A DNA stretch of 64,000 nucleotides, taken from an uncultured Sphingomonadaceae bacterium. GTDB taxonomy: Bacteria; Pseudomonadota; Alphaproteobacteria; Sphingomonadales; Sphingomonadaceae. The translations under genes were made by a program, and so were the position numbers. The DNA is taken from positions 124,001 through 188,000 of the forward strand of contig CALKUK010000012.1 of assembly GCA_937996655.1 (NCBI GenBank), read 5' to 3'. Shown piece by piece: positions 17,008 to 23,931 of the stretch; the first letter of the stretch is position 1, and every line of letters begins with the position of its first letter. The notes beneath the pieces are model-generated. The model was not told where the DNA came from, made no database searches, and saw only the letters and a program-made list of their open reading frames with translations.

Positions 17008-17040
17008 GCAAAATACGACAAATGATTGCAAAATACGACA
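17008..17040. promoter_or_regulatory. Tandem 13-base direct repeats, probable operator of the carnitine operon
   Basis: The sequence GCAAAATACGACA occurs exactly twice, at 17008-17020 and 17028-17040, start-to-start spacing 20 bases (two helical turns). It fills the middle of the 109-base gap between the BKACE gene and the divergent AraC-type regulator. Paired direct half-sites about 20-21 bases apart are the usual binding form of AraC-family activators, so this is the likely site for the neighbouring CdhR-like protein. The repeat is seen directly; its role is inferred. Confidence 0.7.
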
Positions 17041-17061
17041 TTCCCTGACACCCAGTGTCTG

Positions 17062-18015
17062 ATGACGCAATCGCTCGCCTTCATCCTGATGCCCGGCTTC
17101 TCGGCGATAGCCTTTTTCGCGGCGCTAGAGCCGCTGCGCATTGCGAACCGTCTGTCGAGCAAAGCCCTTTTTGCATGGACGATCCATGCGCCCGATGGGG
17201 ATTATGCCGCCGCATCGAACGGCATGCAGCTCCGCTCTGACGGCCCCTTGCCAGATGCGCCGCATACGCTGGTCATCTGCGCCGGTTTTGATCCGCTGGA
17301 CAGCGCCCGCCCGGCCTTGCTGGGGCAGATACGCCGTATGTGGCGCGCCGGGTGTCAGATCGGGTCGATCGATACCGGCGCCTTCGTGCTGGCTGAGGCG
17401 GGCATTTTAGGGCGTGAGATGATTACGCTCCATTGGGAGGCTGCCGAAGAGTTTCGCCGCCGCTATCCCCGGATCCCCGTGTCAACCGAACTCTATGAAC
17501 GCCACGCCCGGTTGATCACCTGTGCAGGTGGCACGGCGGCGATGGACATGATGCTGGACGACATTGCGGCCCGCCATGGCCTTGCGCTCGCCCAAGCCGT
17601 TTCGGACCAGCTGATCCATGACCGCATCCGCCCGGCCAGTGCGCCGCAGCGCACCGTTCTGGGTCTGGAGACGCAATTTGCCGGGCCGGTGGTCAAGCGC
17701 CTTGTCACAGCGATGGAACGCGGAATGGCGGGGGGGCGTCCCCTCGCCACTATTCTTGCAGATGAGGGGCTTCAGCGCCGTCAGGCCGAACGGCTGTTTG
17801 GGACCGCACTGGGCATCAGCCCAGGGCGTTTCTACCGGGCGCTGCGCCTCCGCCATGCAGTCGATCTGATCCGCCAGACCGGAATGCCGGTCCATGAAGC
17901 GGCCCTGGCGGCGGGCTTTTCCTCACAGCCGGCTTTTTCGCGGGCGTGTCGGCAGCAGTTCGGCCTGTCCCCGCGTGAAATTCTTGCCGGGTCTGGCCTC
18001 GCCACAGGGGAGTGA
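17062..18015 (+). CDS. cdhR: GlxA/CdhR-type AraC family transcriptional regulator
   Basis: A 317-residue regulator. Residues 1 to about 170 form a DJ-1/PfpI-like (class I amidotransferase) domain: LAFILMPGFSAIAFFAALEP at the start and SIDTGAFVLAEAGIL in the nucleophile-elbow position, with Thr instead of cysteine. Residues from about 215 carry two AraC helix-turn-helix units (LATILADEGLQRRQAERLF; VHEAALAAGFSSQPAFSRAC). This is the architecture of CdhR and GbdR, activators of carnitine and glycine-betaine catabolism in Pseudomonas. The divergent position over the carnitine operon supports the same role. The ATG at 17062 is used; a TTG at 17026 would start inside the direct repeat. Confidence 0.88.
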   Translation: MTQSLAFILMPGFSAIAFFAALEPLRIANRLSSKALFAWTIHAPDGDYAAASNGMQLRSDGPLPDAPHTLVICAGFDPLDSARPALLGQIRRMWRAGCQIGSIDTGAFVLAEAGILGREMITLHWEAAEEFRRRYPRIPVSTELYERHARLITCAGGTAAMDMMLDDIAARHGLALAQAVSDQLIHDRIRPASAPQRTVLGLETQFAGPVVKRLVTAMERGMAGGRPLATILADEGLQRRQAERLFGTALGISPGRFYRALRLRHAVDLIRQTGMPVHEAALAAGFSSQPAFSRACRQQFGLSPREILAGSGLATGE

Positions 18016-18027
18016 GCGGGTCGCGCG

Positions 18028-18819
18028 TCAGGCGTCCATATCGAGCGACAAGCTCTCGGTGTGGCCATCAATCGCGAGCGCCTGACCGGATATCCGCTGC
18101 CCGGCGGGGGAAGTGAGAAACCGCACCATGCCCACAATATCGTCATTTGTGGCAAAGGTCCTGAGCGAGGACTGGCGCTTATATTCGCGTTCCACCTCAT
18201 CGACGGTTAGCCCGCGTGCGGCGGCATCTGCTGCAATCACTCTGTCGATCCGCGGCCCTTCAACACTTGCGGGGCAAAGCGCGTTGGCGCGGATGCCTTC
18301 GGGGCCCAGTTCCATCGCCAATGTTTTCGTGAGGCCGATCAGCGCCCATTTGCTGGCTACATAGGGGCCGCGCAGTGGGCAGCCCATCAGCCCGGCGTTG
18401 GAGCTCATCGTGATGATCGAACCGCCCGCGCCCTTGGCGCGCAGCAAGGGGATGGCCCCCCGCGTCATCAGGAACATGCCGTTGATGTTGATATCAATGG
18501 TCCGTTGCCATGCCTCCACCGGTTGGTCTTCCAGTCGCGCTGTGGGGCCGGAAACGCCTGCGTTGTTGACCAGCAGATCAATGCCCGAAAGGTCGGCACG
18601 CGCCAGATCCGTTTCTACAGCGTGGTAGAAGGCCTCGACCGCCCGTGCGTCGCTCACATCGCAGGCATGGGCCAAGAGCGTCGGATCAGTCTGCGCCAGC
18701 GCAATCAGCGCGGCCTCATCGGAATCGCAGATGTAGACCCGCCAGCCGTCAACACTGAGGCCACGGGCGATGGCAAGGCCGATGCCGCTCGCGGCGGCCG
18801 AAATGATGGCAGTCTGCAT
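18028..18819 (-). CDS. SDR family oxidoreductase with atypical cofactor loop
   Basis: A 263-residue classical short-chain dehydrogenase. It has NNAG (85-88), catalytic Ser140, Tyr153 and Lys157 (YVASK) and a C-terminal GQALAIDGH. The cofactor loop reads SAAASGIG (7-14): the first glycine of the usual TGxxxGxG is alanine, though the last two remain. Asp32 after the second strand suggests NAD(H). It is probably co-transcribed with the FAD oxidoreductase 85 bases upstream, and converges on the carnitine regulator with a 12-base gap. The substrate is unknown; a role in the same betaine metabolism is possible but not shown. Confidence 0.88.
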   Translation of the reverse strand: MQTAIISAAASGIGLAIARGLSVDGWRVYICDSDEAALIALAQTDPTLLAHACDVSDARAVEAFYHAVETDLARADLSGIDLLVNNAGVSGPTARLEDQPVEAWQRTIDININGMFLMTRGAIPLLRAKGAGGSIITMSSNAGLMGCPLRGPYVASKWALIGLTKTLAMELGPEGIRANALCPASVEGPRIDRVIAADAAARGLTVDEVEREYKRQSSLRTFATNDDIVGMVRFLTSPAGQRISGQALAIDGHTESLSLDMDA

Positions 18820-18904
18820 GGTGTCTCAGTGTCTTAGGCGTTTCGTGCAGATGTATTGCACCGGCCAGTGGCCCTGCGCAACCGGGCCGGGATTGGCGAT
18901 CCTG

Positions 18905-20236
18905 TCAGGCAGCTGTCTGCAACGCAGGGGCGTGGCGGCGCAGGGCATCTCCGCCAATGCCGCGCACACCTTGGGCTGCAAGCGACGCCACGATAGCGGC
19001 TGGGTCGAGCGCCTGAACCGACAGTCCCTTGGCCAGTGCCATCGCGGCTGCCGTGCCGGCGGCCTGCCCCATGGCCATGCACTGCGGCATCCCGCGCACC
19101 GAGGCAAAGGCGGCCGGATCGGCGCACACCAGTCGTCCGGCAAATAGAAGGTTTCCGATAGTTTCGGGCACCATCGCGCGGAACGGGATGGTGTAATAAT
19201 CGCCCTCCGCCACAATCGCGTCATGCGTCATATCCGCATCGCCGCGCATCACATCGTCGATCGGATTGTCGCAGGCCACAATGCCGTCGGCAGGTTTGGC
19301 CCCGGCAGATAAGTCGCGCGCGAGGATGCGGTGCACAGCCTCAAGCTTGCGCGTCTCGCGGACACCGACGGTGGGCCCTAATTCGCTCATCCGCGCCTGT
19401 TCAAACCCCGGCACGCTTTCAATCAGGAAGCGGGCAAGCTGGTGGCAGCGACGGCGCCCTTCCTGCGTTGCCTTGGCCACCTGCTGTGGGTCCGTCCCGT
19501 CCACACCGCGGATATGGACCGAGTTGCAGAACACCGTATCGCGGTGGAACCCCTTCATCAGATAGAGCTTGGCGAGATCGGGATGGAGCCGCCCTTCGGC
19601 AATGCCCGTTGCGGCCTCGGCCTCAAAATAGGGATCGCCGTGCGCAAAGACCCGCTCCCAAGGGGCGTTCAGCATCGAGAAGGAGAGCGTCACCCCCATC
19701 ATATTGCCGCGCCCGTCGCCGACCATGAAGGGCACGCCCGCACGTGCAGACAGATCTCCATCGCCCGAACAGTCGATGACCATGCCGGCCTCAATCGTCA
19801 CAGGCCCGCTCCGGTCGGTGCAGGCGATCCGGCGGATCTGCCCCTCTTCGATCACAGGGGCACCGGCAAAGGTGTTGAGGTGCACGTCGACGCCCGCATC
19901 CTCCAGCATCTGGAACATCGCAAAGACGGCCGCTTCATGATCGTAGATCACTTCATAGCCGAAATTTTCAAGCGTGGAGGGGCGGACTTCGGCCATAGGC
20001 GGCTGCATCGCGCACAGCTGATCGGTCAGATCCGCAAACACGCCGCCAATGCTCCGCCCGGTTGGATAGCCGCCGCCCCAGGGCATGCCGGGGCAAAACG
20101 CCATCACGCCGCCAATCTTGCTGGTCCCCTCGATAAGCCGGACCCGCGCCCCCTGCCGCGCCGCGCCAAGCGCCGCACCAAAGCCGGCGGTGCCCCCGCC
20201 AATCACCAGAACATCGGTTGAAATATGCCGCTGCAT
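18905..20236 (-). CDS. FAD-dependent oxidoreductase
   Basis: A 443-residue flavoprotein of the FAD-dependent oxidoreductase type related to fumarate reductase-like and thiazole-type enzymes. The dinucleotide motif VIGGGTAGFGAALGAARQG (11-29) ends with the acidic RLIEG, and the second FAD-binding part is MVIDCSGDGDLSARAG. The C-terminal FAGRLVCADPAAFASVRGMP closes the FAD site. The ATG at 20236 follows GAGG five bases upstream; the GTG at 20260 is weaker. The substrate cannot be read. Upstream lies the broken winged-helix region. Confidence 0.87.
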   Translation of the reverse strand: MQRHISTDVLVIGGGTAGFGAALGAARQGARVRLIEGTSKIGGVMAFCPGMPWGGGYPTGRSIGGVFADLTDQLCAMQPPMAEVRPSTLENFGYEVIYDHEAAVFAMFQMLEDAGVDVHLNTFAGAPVIEEGQIRRIACTDRSGPVTIEAGMVIDCSGDGDLSARAGVPFMVGDGRGNMMGVTLSFSMLNAPWERVFAHGDPYFEAEAATGIAEGRLHPDLAKLYLMKGFHRDTVFCNSVHIRGVDGTDPQQVAKATQEGRRRCHQLARFLIESVPGFEQARMSELGPTVGVRETRKLEAVHRILARDLSAGAKPADGIVACDNPIDDVMRGDADMTHDAIVAEGDYYTIPFRAMVPETIGNLLFAGRLVCADPAAFASVRGMPQCMAMGQAAGTAAAMALAKGLSVQALDPAAIVASLAAQGVRGIGGDALRRHAPALQTAA

Positions 20237-20300
20237 CAGGGCCTCATATCCGATTTCCACTCAAACGCCAGCGTACCGCAAGGCGGAGTGCCTGCGCGTT

Positions 20301-20490
20301 TCACGCAAGCTCTTTGACAGCGCTAAACCGATCAATGAGCCCGCGAAGCTCATCGCTGAGCCGGTATTTGCGGACCCGCCCGTCACTTGGACATTCAAAG
20401 CGCTCCACGATCCCGAGTGCGGTCAGCCGCTTCAAATCCTGATTATGGCCGGAAATGGAACTCTGCGTGAGGTTCATGAGAGTAAGAGAC
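20301..20490 (-). pseudogene. Winged-helix (MarR/ArsR-like) regulator, C-terminal fragment
   Basis: The minus-strand frame ending at 20301 reads TLMNLTQSSISGHNQDL then KRLTALGIVERF, and RVRKYRLSDELRGLIDRF: recognition helix, wing and final helix of a winged-helix regulator. The N-terminal helices are missing; upstream the frame continues only as Arg/Ser-rich antisense of the neighbouring plus-strand fragment. It therefore looks like half a gene that lost its front end at a junction near 20480-20490. A short functional protein starting at an internal ATG is possible but less likely. Confidence 0.6.
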
Positions 20491-20628
20491 GGCATCATTG
20501 AAGGCCGACGAGATCGTGATGATCGTCGGGTTGTTTGGTACGCCCTCAGCGACGCGTTCATGGCCAAGCTTTTAGGGGAGCCGGACGGGAGCGCTCCAAA
20601 GGAACCTCTGCCGTTTAAGAAAAACTGA
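20476..20628 (+). pseudogene. Winged-helix regulator remnant, relative of the gene at 20985
   Basis: The plus-strand frame from the ATG at 20476 to the TGA at 20626-20628 gives 50 residues. RRDRDDRRVVWYALSD and AFMAKLL line up with YRDEHDHRIIWYKMTD and EFMNKLL of the intact gene 350 bases downstream, with about 12 identities in 22 positions. Only the wing and last helix remain. Its 5' edge abuts the oppositely oriented fragment, so the two half genes stand head to head. Confidence 0.6.
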
Positions 20629-20984
20629 GGCCTATAGGGTGAGCCGTTGCGTTCGTGTCGAGCGTTCCTGGCCCTTGTTTCGGATTGTTGCGGCTACCCA
20701 CCCCCACTTTATTTAGGTGCGAAGCGATTACGGGCGTTCGCAAGCACATGGCCTTTCCTTACCTTCGGCATTCGCCCCCTTGCCTCTACGGCGCGGTCGA
20801 CCCTCCCATCGAGTTTGCAAGCGGCGATCCGAGGGCGCAAAAATTAGAAAAAAATCACTCAAGGCACGGAAAAGCATAGATTTTTTTCCCATTTTTTATT
20901 TCGTTAACGTTTTCTTAACCATATTCCGAAAAAGCCCCTCAAAATAAAAATGTGCGACCTTCTAATATATGGGGGGGGTTATAA
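20629..20984. other. Non-coding region, GC-rich then sharply AT-rich
   Basis: No convincing gene on either strand. Up to about 20830 the base composition is that of the chromosome; from there to the start of the next gene it is strongly AT-rich, with poly-T and poly-A runs (20881-20887 and 20940-20950). It contains the CtrA-like site at 20904-20918 and a run of eight G just before the start at 20985 that may serve as the ribosome site. Confidence 0.6.
20904..20918. promoter_or_regulatory. CtrA-like binding site TTAA-N7-TTAA
   Basis: TTAA at 20904-20907 and TTAA at 20915-20918 are separated by exactly seven bases and followed by CC, which matches the full CtrA consensus of alphaproteobacteria. 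It lies 67 bases upstream of the small winged-helix gene. The region is AT-rich, so chance occurrence is a real alternative. Confidence 0.4.
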
Positions 20985-21272
20985 ATGATAAAAATTGATA
21001 GTCTTGAAGCGAATTTTTTAAATCTTGAAGGGCAAATCATAAATTTGTTGATCGATGGCCCAGTTAAGGCGGGCGATATTTACAGAGATGTTAAATTCAG
21101 TCAGCCGTCGGTATCGTCAAAATTAGGAAGACTTCAGGATCAAAACGTTATTTTTTGTTACCGGGATGAGCACGATCATCGTATCATTTGGTATAAAATG
21201 ACTGATGAATTTATGAATAAGCTGCTTATCGAAAGGGACAAGCAGGCGCTGCGCAGGGGCATTTTTTTCTGA
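20985..21272 (+). CDS. Small winged-helix transcriptional regulator, AT-rich gene
   Basis: A 95-residue protein with a MarR-like winged helix: helices around NLEGQIINLLIDG, helix-turn-helix AGDIYRDVKFSQPSVSSKLG, and wing YRDEHDHRIIWYKMTD. It lacks the dimerisation helices of full MarR proteins, so it resembles short single-domain regulators. The gene and its upstream region are distinctly AT-rich (many AAA, TTT, ATT codons) compared with all neighbours, which suggests recent acquisition. It precedes the gamma-glutamylation cluster by 272 bases and could regulate it. Confidence is good for the fold and low for the target. Confidence 0.75.
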   Translation: MIKIDSLEANFLNLEGQIINLLIDGPVKAGDIYRDVKFSQPSVSSKLGRLQDQNVIFCYRDEHDHRIIWYKMTDEFMNKLLIERDKQALRRGIFF

Positions 21273-21544
21273 TGGCGCATCGATCTCTGGGGTCCGCCCT
21301 TTGGCGTCCGGGTCATCAGGCGCGGTGAATGCCCGTCACGGGACCCCGCGTCATGACCCTCAACGTCTTGACCTGATTAGTTTGTTTTCGCCTGTGGAGC
21401 GCTTGCCGCGTCACATTCGACCTTGACTTGCACGTGTGAATGGCATGACTGATTGGAACGCGGCACTTTCGATGCCATGTTTTACAATCGAGGCGGCGGA
21501 CGAAACATGCAGGTTGGCCTGACTTTGGCACGAGCTCCCTTAAG

Positions 21545-22312
21545 GTGAAGCACCTGACATATCCGTTGGCGAGGCCAGAACATGTGTGCGCTGATGGGCG
21601 CGGTTCCATCCTGTTGCTGTGTGATCATGCCAGCAACTTCATCCCTGAAAATTTCAACGCGCTCGGTTTACGCCAAGAAGATTTGAACTGCCATTTTGCG
21701 TGGGATCCGGGTGCGGCCGAGGTCACGCGGTATATCGCGCAATCGCTCGATTGCCCGGCCATTCTGGCGACAGCGTCGCGCCTGTTGATCGATTGCAACC
21801 GGGATCCGGGTGATTGGGATTCCATTGTGGAGATTGGGGAAACGACGCCCATCCCCGGCAACATGGGCCTTTCTGAAGTCGAGCGCGCGGCGCGGGCCGA
21901 CGCCTATCACGCCCCCTTTCATGAGCGCATTGAGGCCGCACGCTTGACCGGTATGGGCCGGCTGAAGGCGGTGGTTTCCATTCACAGCTTCACGCCGGAC
22001 TATCATGGCCAAAAGCGGCCCTGGCACATCGGCCTTGTCCATAATGCTGACCCCCGCCTTGCCCAAAGCCTCGCGCTGCAATTGCGTGCAGAGGATCAGC
22101 TGACCGTCGGCGACAATGAACCCTATGGGCCGGGCGACGGCGTCTATTACACGATGACGCGACATGCCGAAGCGCACGGGCTTGCGGCACTCATGATCGA
22201 AATCCGCAATGATTTGATTGCGACCGAAACCGGGCAGTTGGCTTGGGCACAAAGGCTTGCGCCGATGCTGCAGGCGGCGGTCGAGGCTCTGGAGGCGCGA
22301 CAGGCGGCTTAG
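21545..22312 (+). CDS. N-formylglutamate amidohydrolase family protein
   Basis: A 255-residue zinc-dependent amidohydrolase of the N-formylglutamate deformylase family. Family segments are LLLCDHASNFIPENF (early metal-site histidine), HFAWDPGAAEVTRYIA, SRLLIDCNRDP and VVSIHSFTPDYHG. The start is the GTG at 21545 after TTAAG; no ATG lies nearby. In histidine catabolism such enzymes split formylglutamate. Here no hut genes are present and the neighbours are a glutamine-synthetase-like ligase, two dehydrogenases and a permease, so hydrolysis of a gamma-glutamyl or related amide is the more likely job. Confidence 0.87.
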   Translation: MKHLTYPLARPEHVCADGRGSILLLCDHASNFIPENFNALGLRQEDLNCHFAWDPGAAEVTRYIAQSLDCPAILATASRLLIDCNRDPGDWDSIVEIGETTPIPGNMGLSEVERAARADAYHAPFHERIEAARLTGMGRLKAVVSIHSFTPDYHGQKRPWHIGLVHNADPRLAQSLALQLRAEDQLTVGDNEPYGPGDGVYYTMTRHAEAHGLAALMIEIRNDLIATETGQLAWAQRLAPMLQAAVEALEARQAA

Positions 22313-22340
22313 TTTGAAACGGGAAGAAGGGGGACGTACG

Positions 22341-23858
22341 ATGTCAATGCAAGACGATACGCTTCACGCCGAGGATGTGCAGACGCTGCACAATCTGGGC
22401 TATGCGCAGGAACTGTCCCGACGCATGGGGCATTTTTCCAATTTCGCGATTTCGTTTTCCATCATCTGCATCCTGTCGGGCGGGATCAACTCGCTCGGTC
22501 AGGGCACCAGTGGCGCTGGGGGTGCGGCGCTTGGGATTGGCTGGATCGTTGGCGGTCTGGCGGCGCTCCTGTTTGCGCTTGGCATGGCTCAGCTGTCCTC
22601 GGCCTTTCCAACGGCAGGCGGACTGTATCACTGGAGCTCGATCCTCGGAGGACGCTTCTGGGGCTGGTTGACCGCTTGGCTCAATCTCATCGGGCTCATC
22701 ACCGTGCTGGCGGCGATCAATGTCGGCACGTTCAACTTCTTCGTAGGCTCCTTTGGCGGGTTTGTGGGGATTGAGGCTGGCTATTGGTCCCAACTCATCT
22801 TCCTGATCGTGATGACCGGCGTTCAGGCGCTCATCAACCATCTCGGCATCAAGGCGACGACCAAGCTGACCGATCTGTCCGGATATCTGATCCTGGCAGG
22901 GGCTGTCGTGCTGACCGTCTCCCTCTTGGCCTATGCGCCGAGCCATGATTTCAGCCGCTTGTGGACGTTCACAAACTATTCGGGCGCCGCCGGGGGTGAC
23001 GTCTGGCCCGAAACCAGCTCAATGATGCTGATTTTTTTCCTTGGCCTGTTGCTGCCGATCTACACGCTGACCGGCTATGATGCGTCCGCGCATACGTCCG
23101 AAGAAACCGTGGGTGCCGCCAAAAAGGTGCCGACTGCCATCATCCATTCGGTGTTCTGGGCCGCGCTCTTTGCCTGGTTGTTCTCCAGCGCCTTTGTCCT
23201 TGCCATCCCGGATATGGATGAGGCCGCCAAGCAGGGCTGGAATGTGTTCTTCTATGTGATGGACGCAACGATCCCGGCGACGCTCAAATACATTCTCTAC
23301 GCCATCATCCTCTTGGCTCAGCTGATCTGCGGGCTCGCCACGGTGACGTCGGCATCGCGCATGACCTTTGCCTTTGCCCGCGATGACGGTCTGCCGGGGT
23401 CGCGCTATCTGAAGACGATCAGCCCGAAGTACCGCACGCCTGTCCACGCGATCTGGACCAGTGCCGCGCTTGCGGTTGGCTTCACCTCTTTTGCCGGGGC
23501 CTATTCTGTGGCGGTCGCTGTCACCTCCATCGCGCTCTATCTGTCCTATGCCATGCCGATTGCGGCCGGCCTGTTCGCTTACGGCAACAGCTGGCAGAAA
23601 ATGGGACCGTGGGACATGGGGCCCGCGTTCCGCATTGTCGCGGTGCTGTGCATCGGCATTGCCGGTGTGATCTTCTACGTCGGGGTGCAACCGCCGAACG
23701 AGTTTGCACTGGATGTCCTTGGTGTCATTGCGGTGCTGACACTTCTTGCCTGGTTTGGCATTGAGAATAAGCGCTTCAAGGGCCCGCCGATCGGGGATCG
23801 GATTTCGGCCCGCGCGAAAGAAATTGCCGCTGCCGAAGCCGCAGTCGGCGAGGCATAG
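22341..23858 (+). CDS. APC superfamily amino acid/amine permease
   Basis: A 505-residue, 12-helix inner-membrane carrier of the amino acid/choline transporter branch of the APC superfamily. The N-terminal TLHNLGYAQELSRRMGHFSN followed by FAISFSIICILSGGINSL is typical of that branch, as is the YDASAHTSEET segment after helix 7. Relatives take up GABA, choline or other amines. The ATG at 22341 follows GAAGAAGGGGGACGTACG. It lies 28 bases after the amidohydrolase and just before the ligase gene, so it probably brings in the amine degraded by the cluster. Confidence 0.9.
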   Translation: MSMQDDTLHAEDVQTLHNLGYAQELSRRMGHFSNFAISFSIICILSGGINSLGQGTSGAGGAALGIGWIVGGLAALLFALGMAQLSSAFPTAGGLYHWSSILGGRFWGWLTAWLNLIGLITVLAAINVGTFNFFVGSFGGFVGIEAGYWSQLIFLIVMTGVQALINHLGIKATTKLTDLSGYLILAGAVVLTVSLLAYAPSHDFSRLWTFTNYSGAAGGDVWPETSSMMLIFFLGLLLPIYTLTGYDASAHTSEETVGAAKKVPTAIIHSVFWAALFAWLFSSAFVLAIPDMDEAAKQGWNVFFYVMDATIPATLKYILYAIILLAQLICGLATVTSASRMTFAFARDDGLPGSRYLKTISPKYRTPVHAIWTSAALAVGFTSFAGAYSVAVAVTSIALYLSYAMPIAAGLFAYGNSWQKMGPWDMGPAFRIVAVLCIGIAGVIFYVGVQPPNEFALDVLGVIAVLTLLAWFGIENKRFKGPPIGDRISARAKEIAAAEAAVGEA

Positions 23859-23868
23859 GATCAGCTTT

Positions 23869-23900
23869 GGGGGAAGGCGGCCTTGGCGCTGCCTTCCCCC
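23869..23900 (+). terminator. Perfect 10-bp hairpin between permease and ligase genes
   Basis: GGGGGAAGGC (23869-23878) pairs perfectly with GCCTTCCCCC (23891-23900) around a 12-base loop. It sits ten bases after the permease stop. No T-run follows, so it may be a partial terminator, an mRNA-stability or processing hairpin that sets different expression of permease and enzymes, rather than a full stop. Confidence 0.5.
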
Positions 23901-23931
23901 GTCGCTCCATTACAGATTAAGGTTTGATTGA

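Noticed and set aside
21316..21609. Minus-strand frame of 97 codons before the amidohydrolase
   Set aside because: It overlaps the amidohydrolase start, lacks a good ribosome site and shows no family features; the 272-base gap is better read as non-coding.
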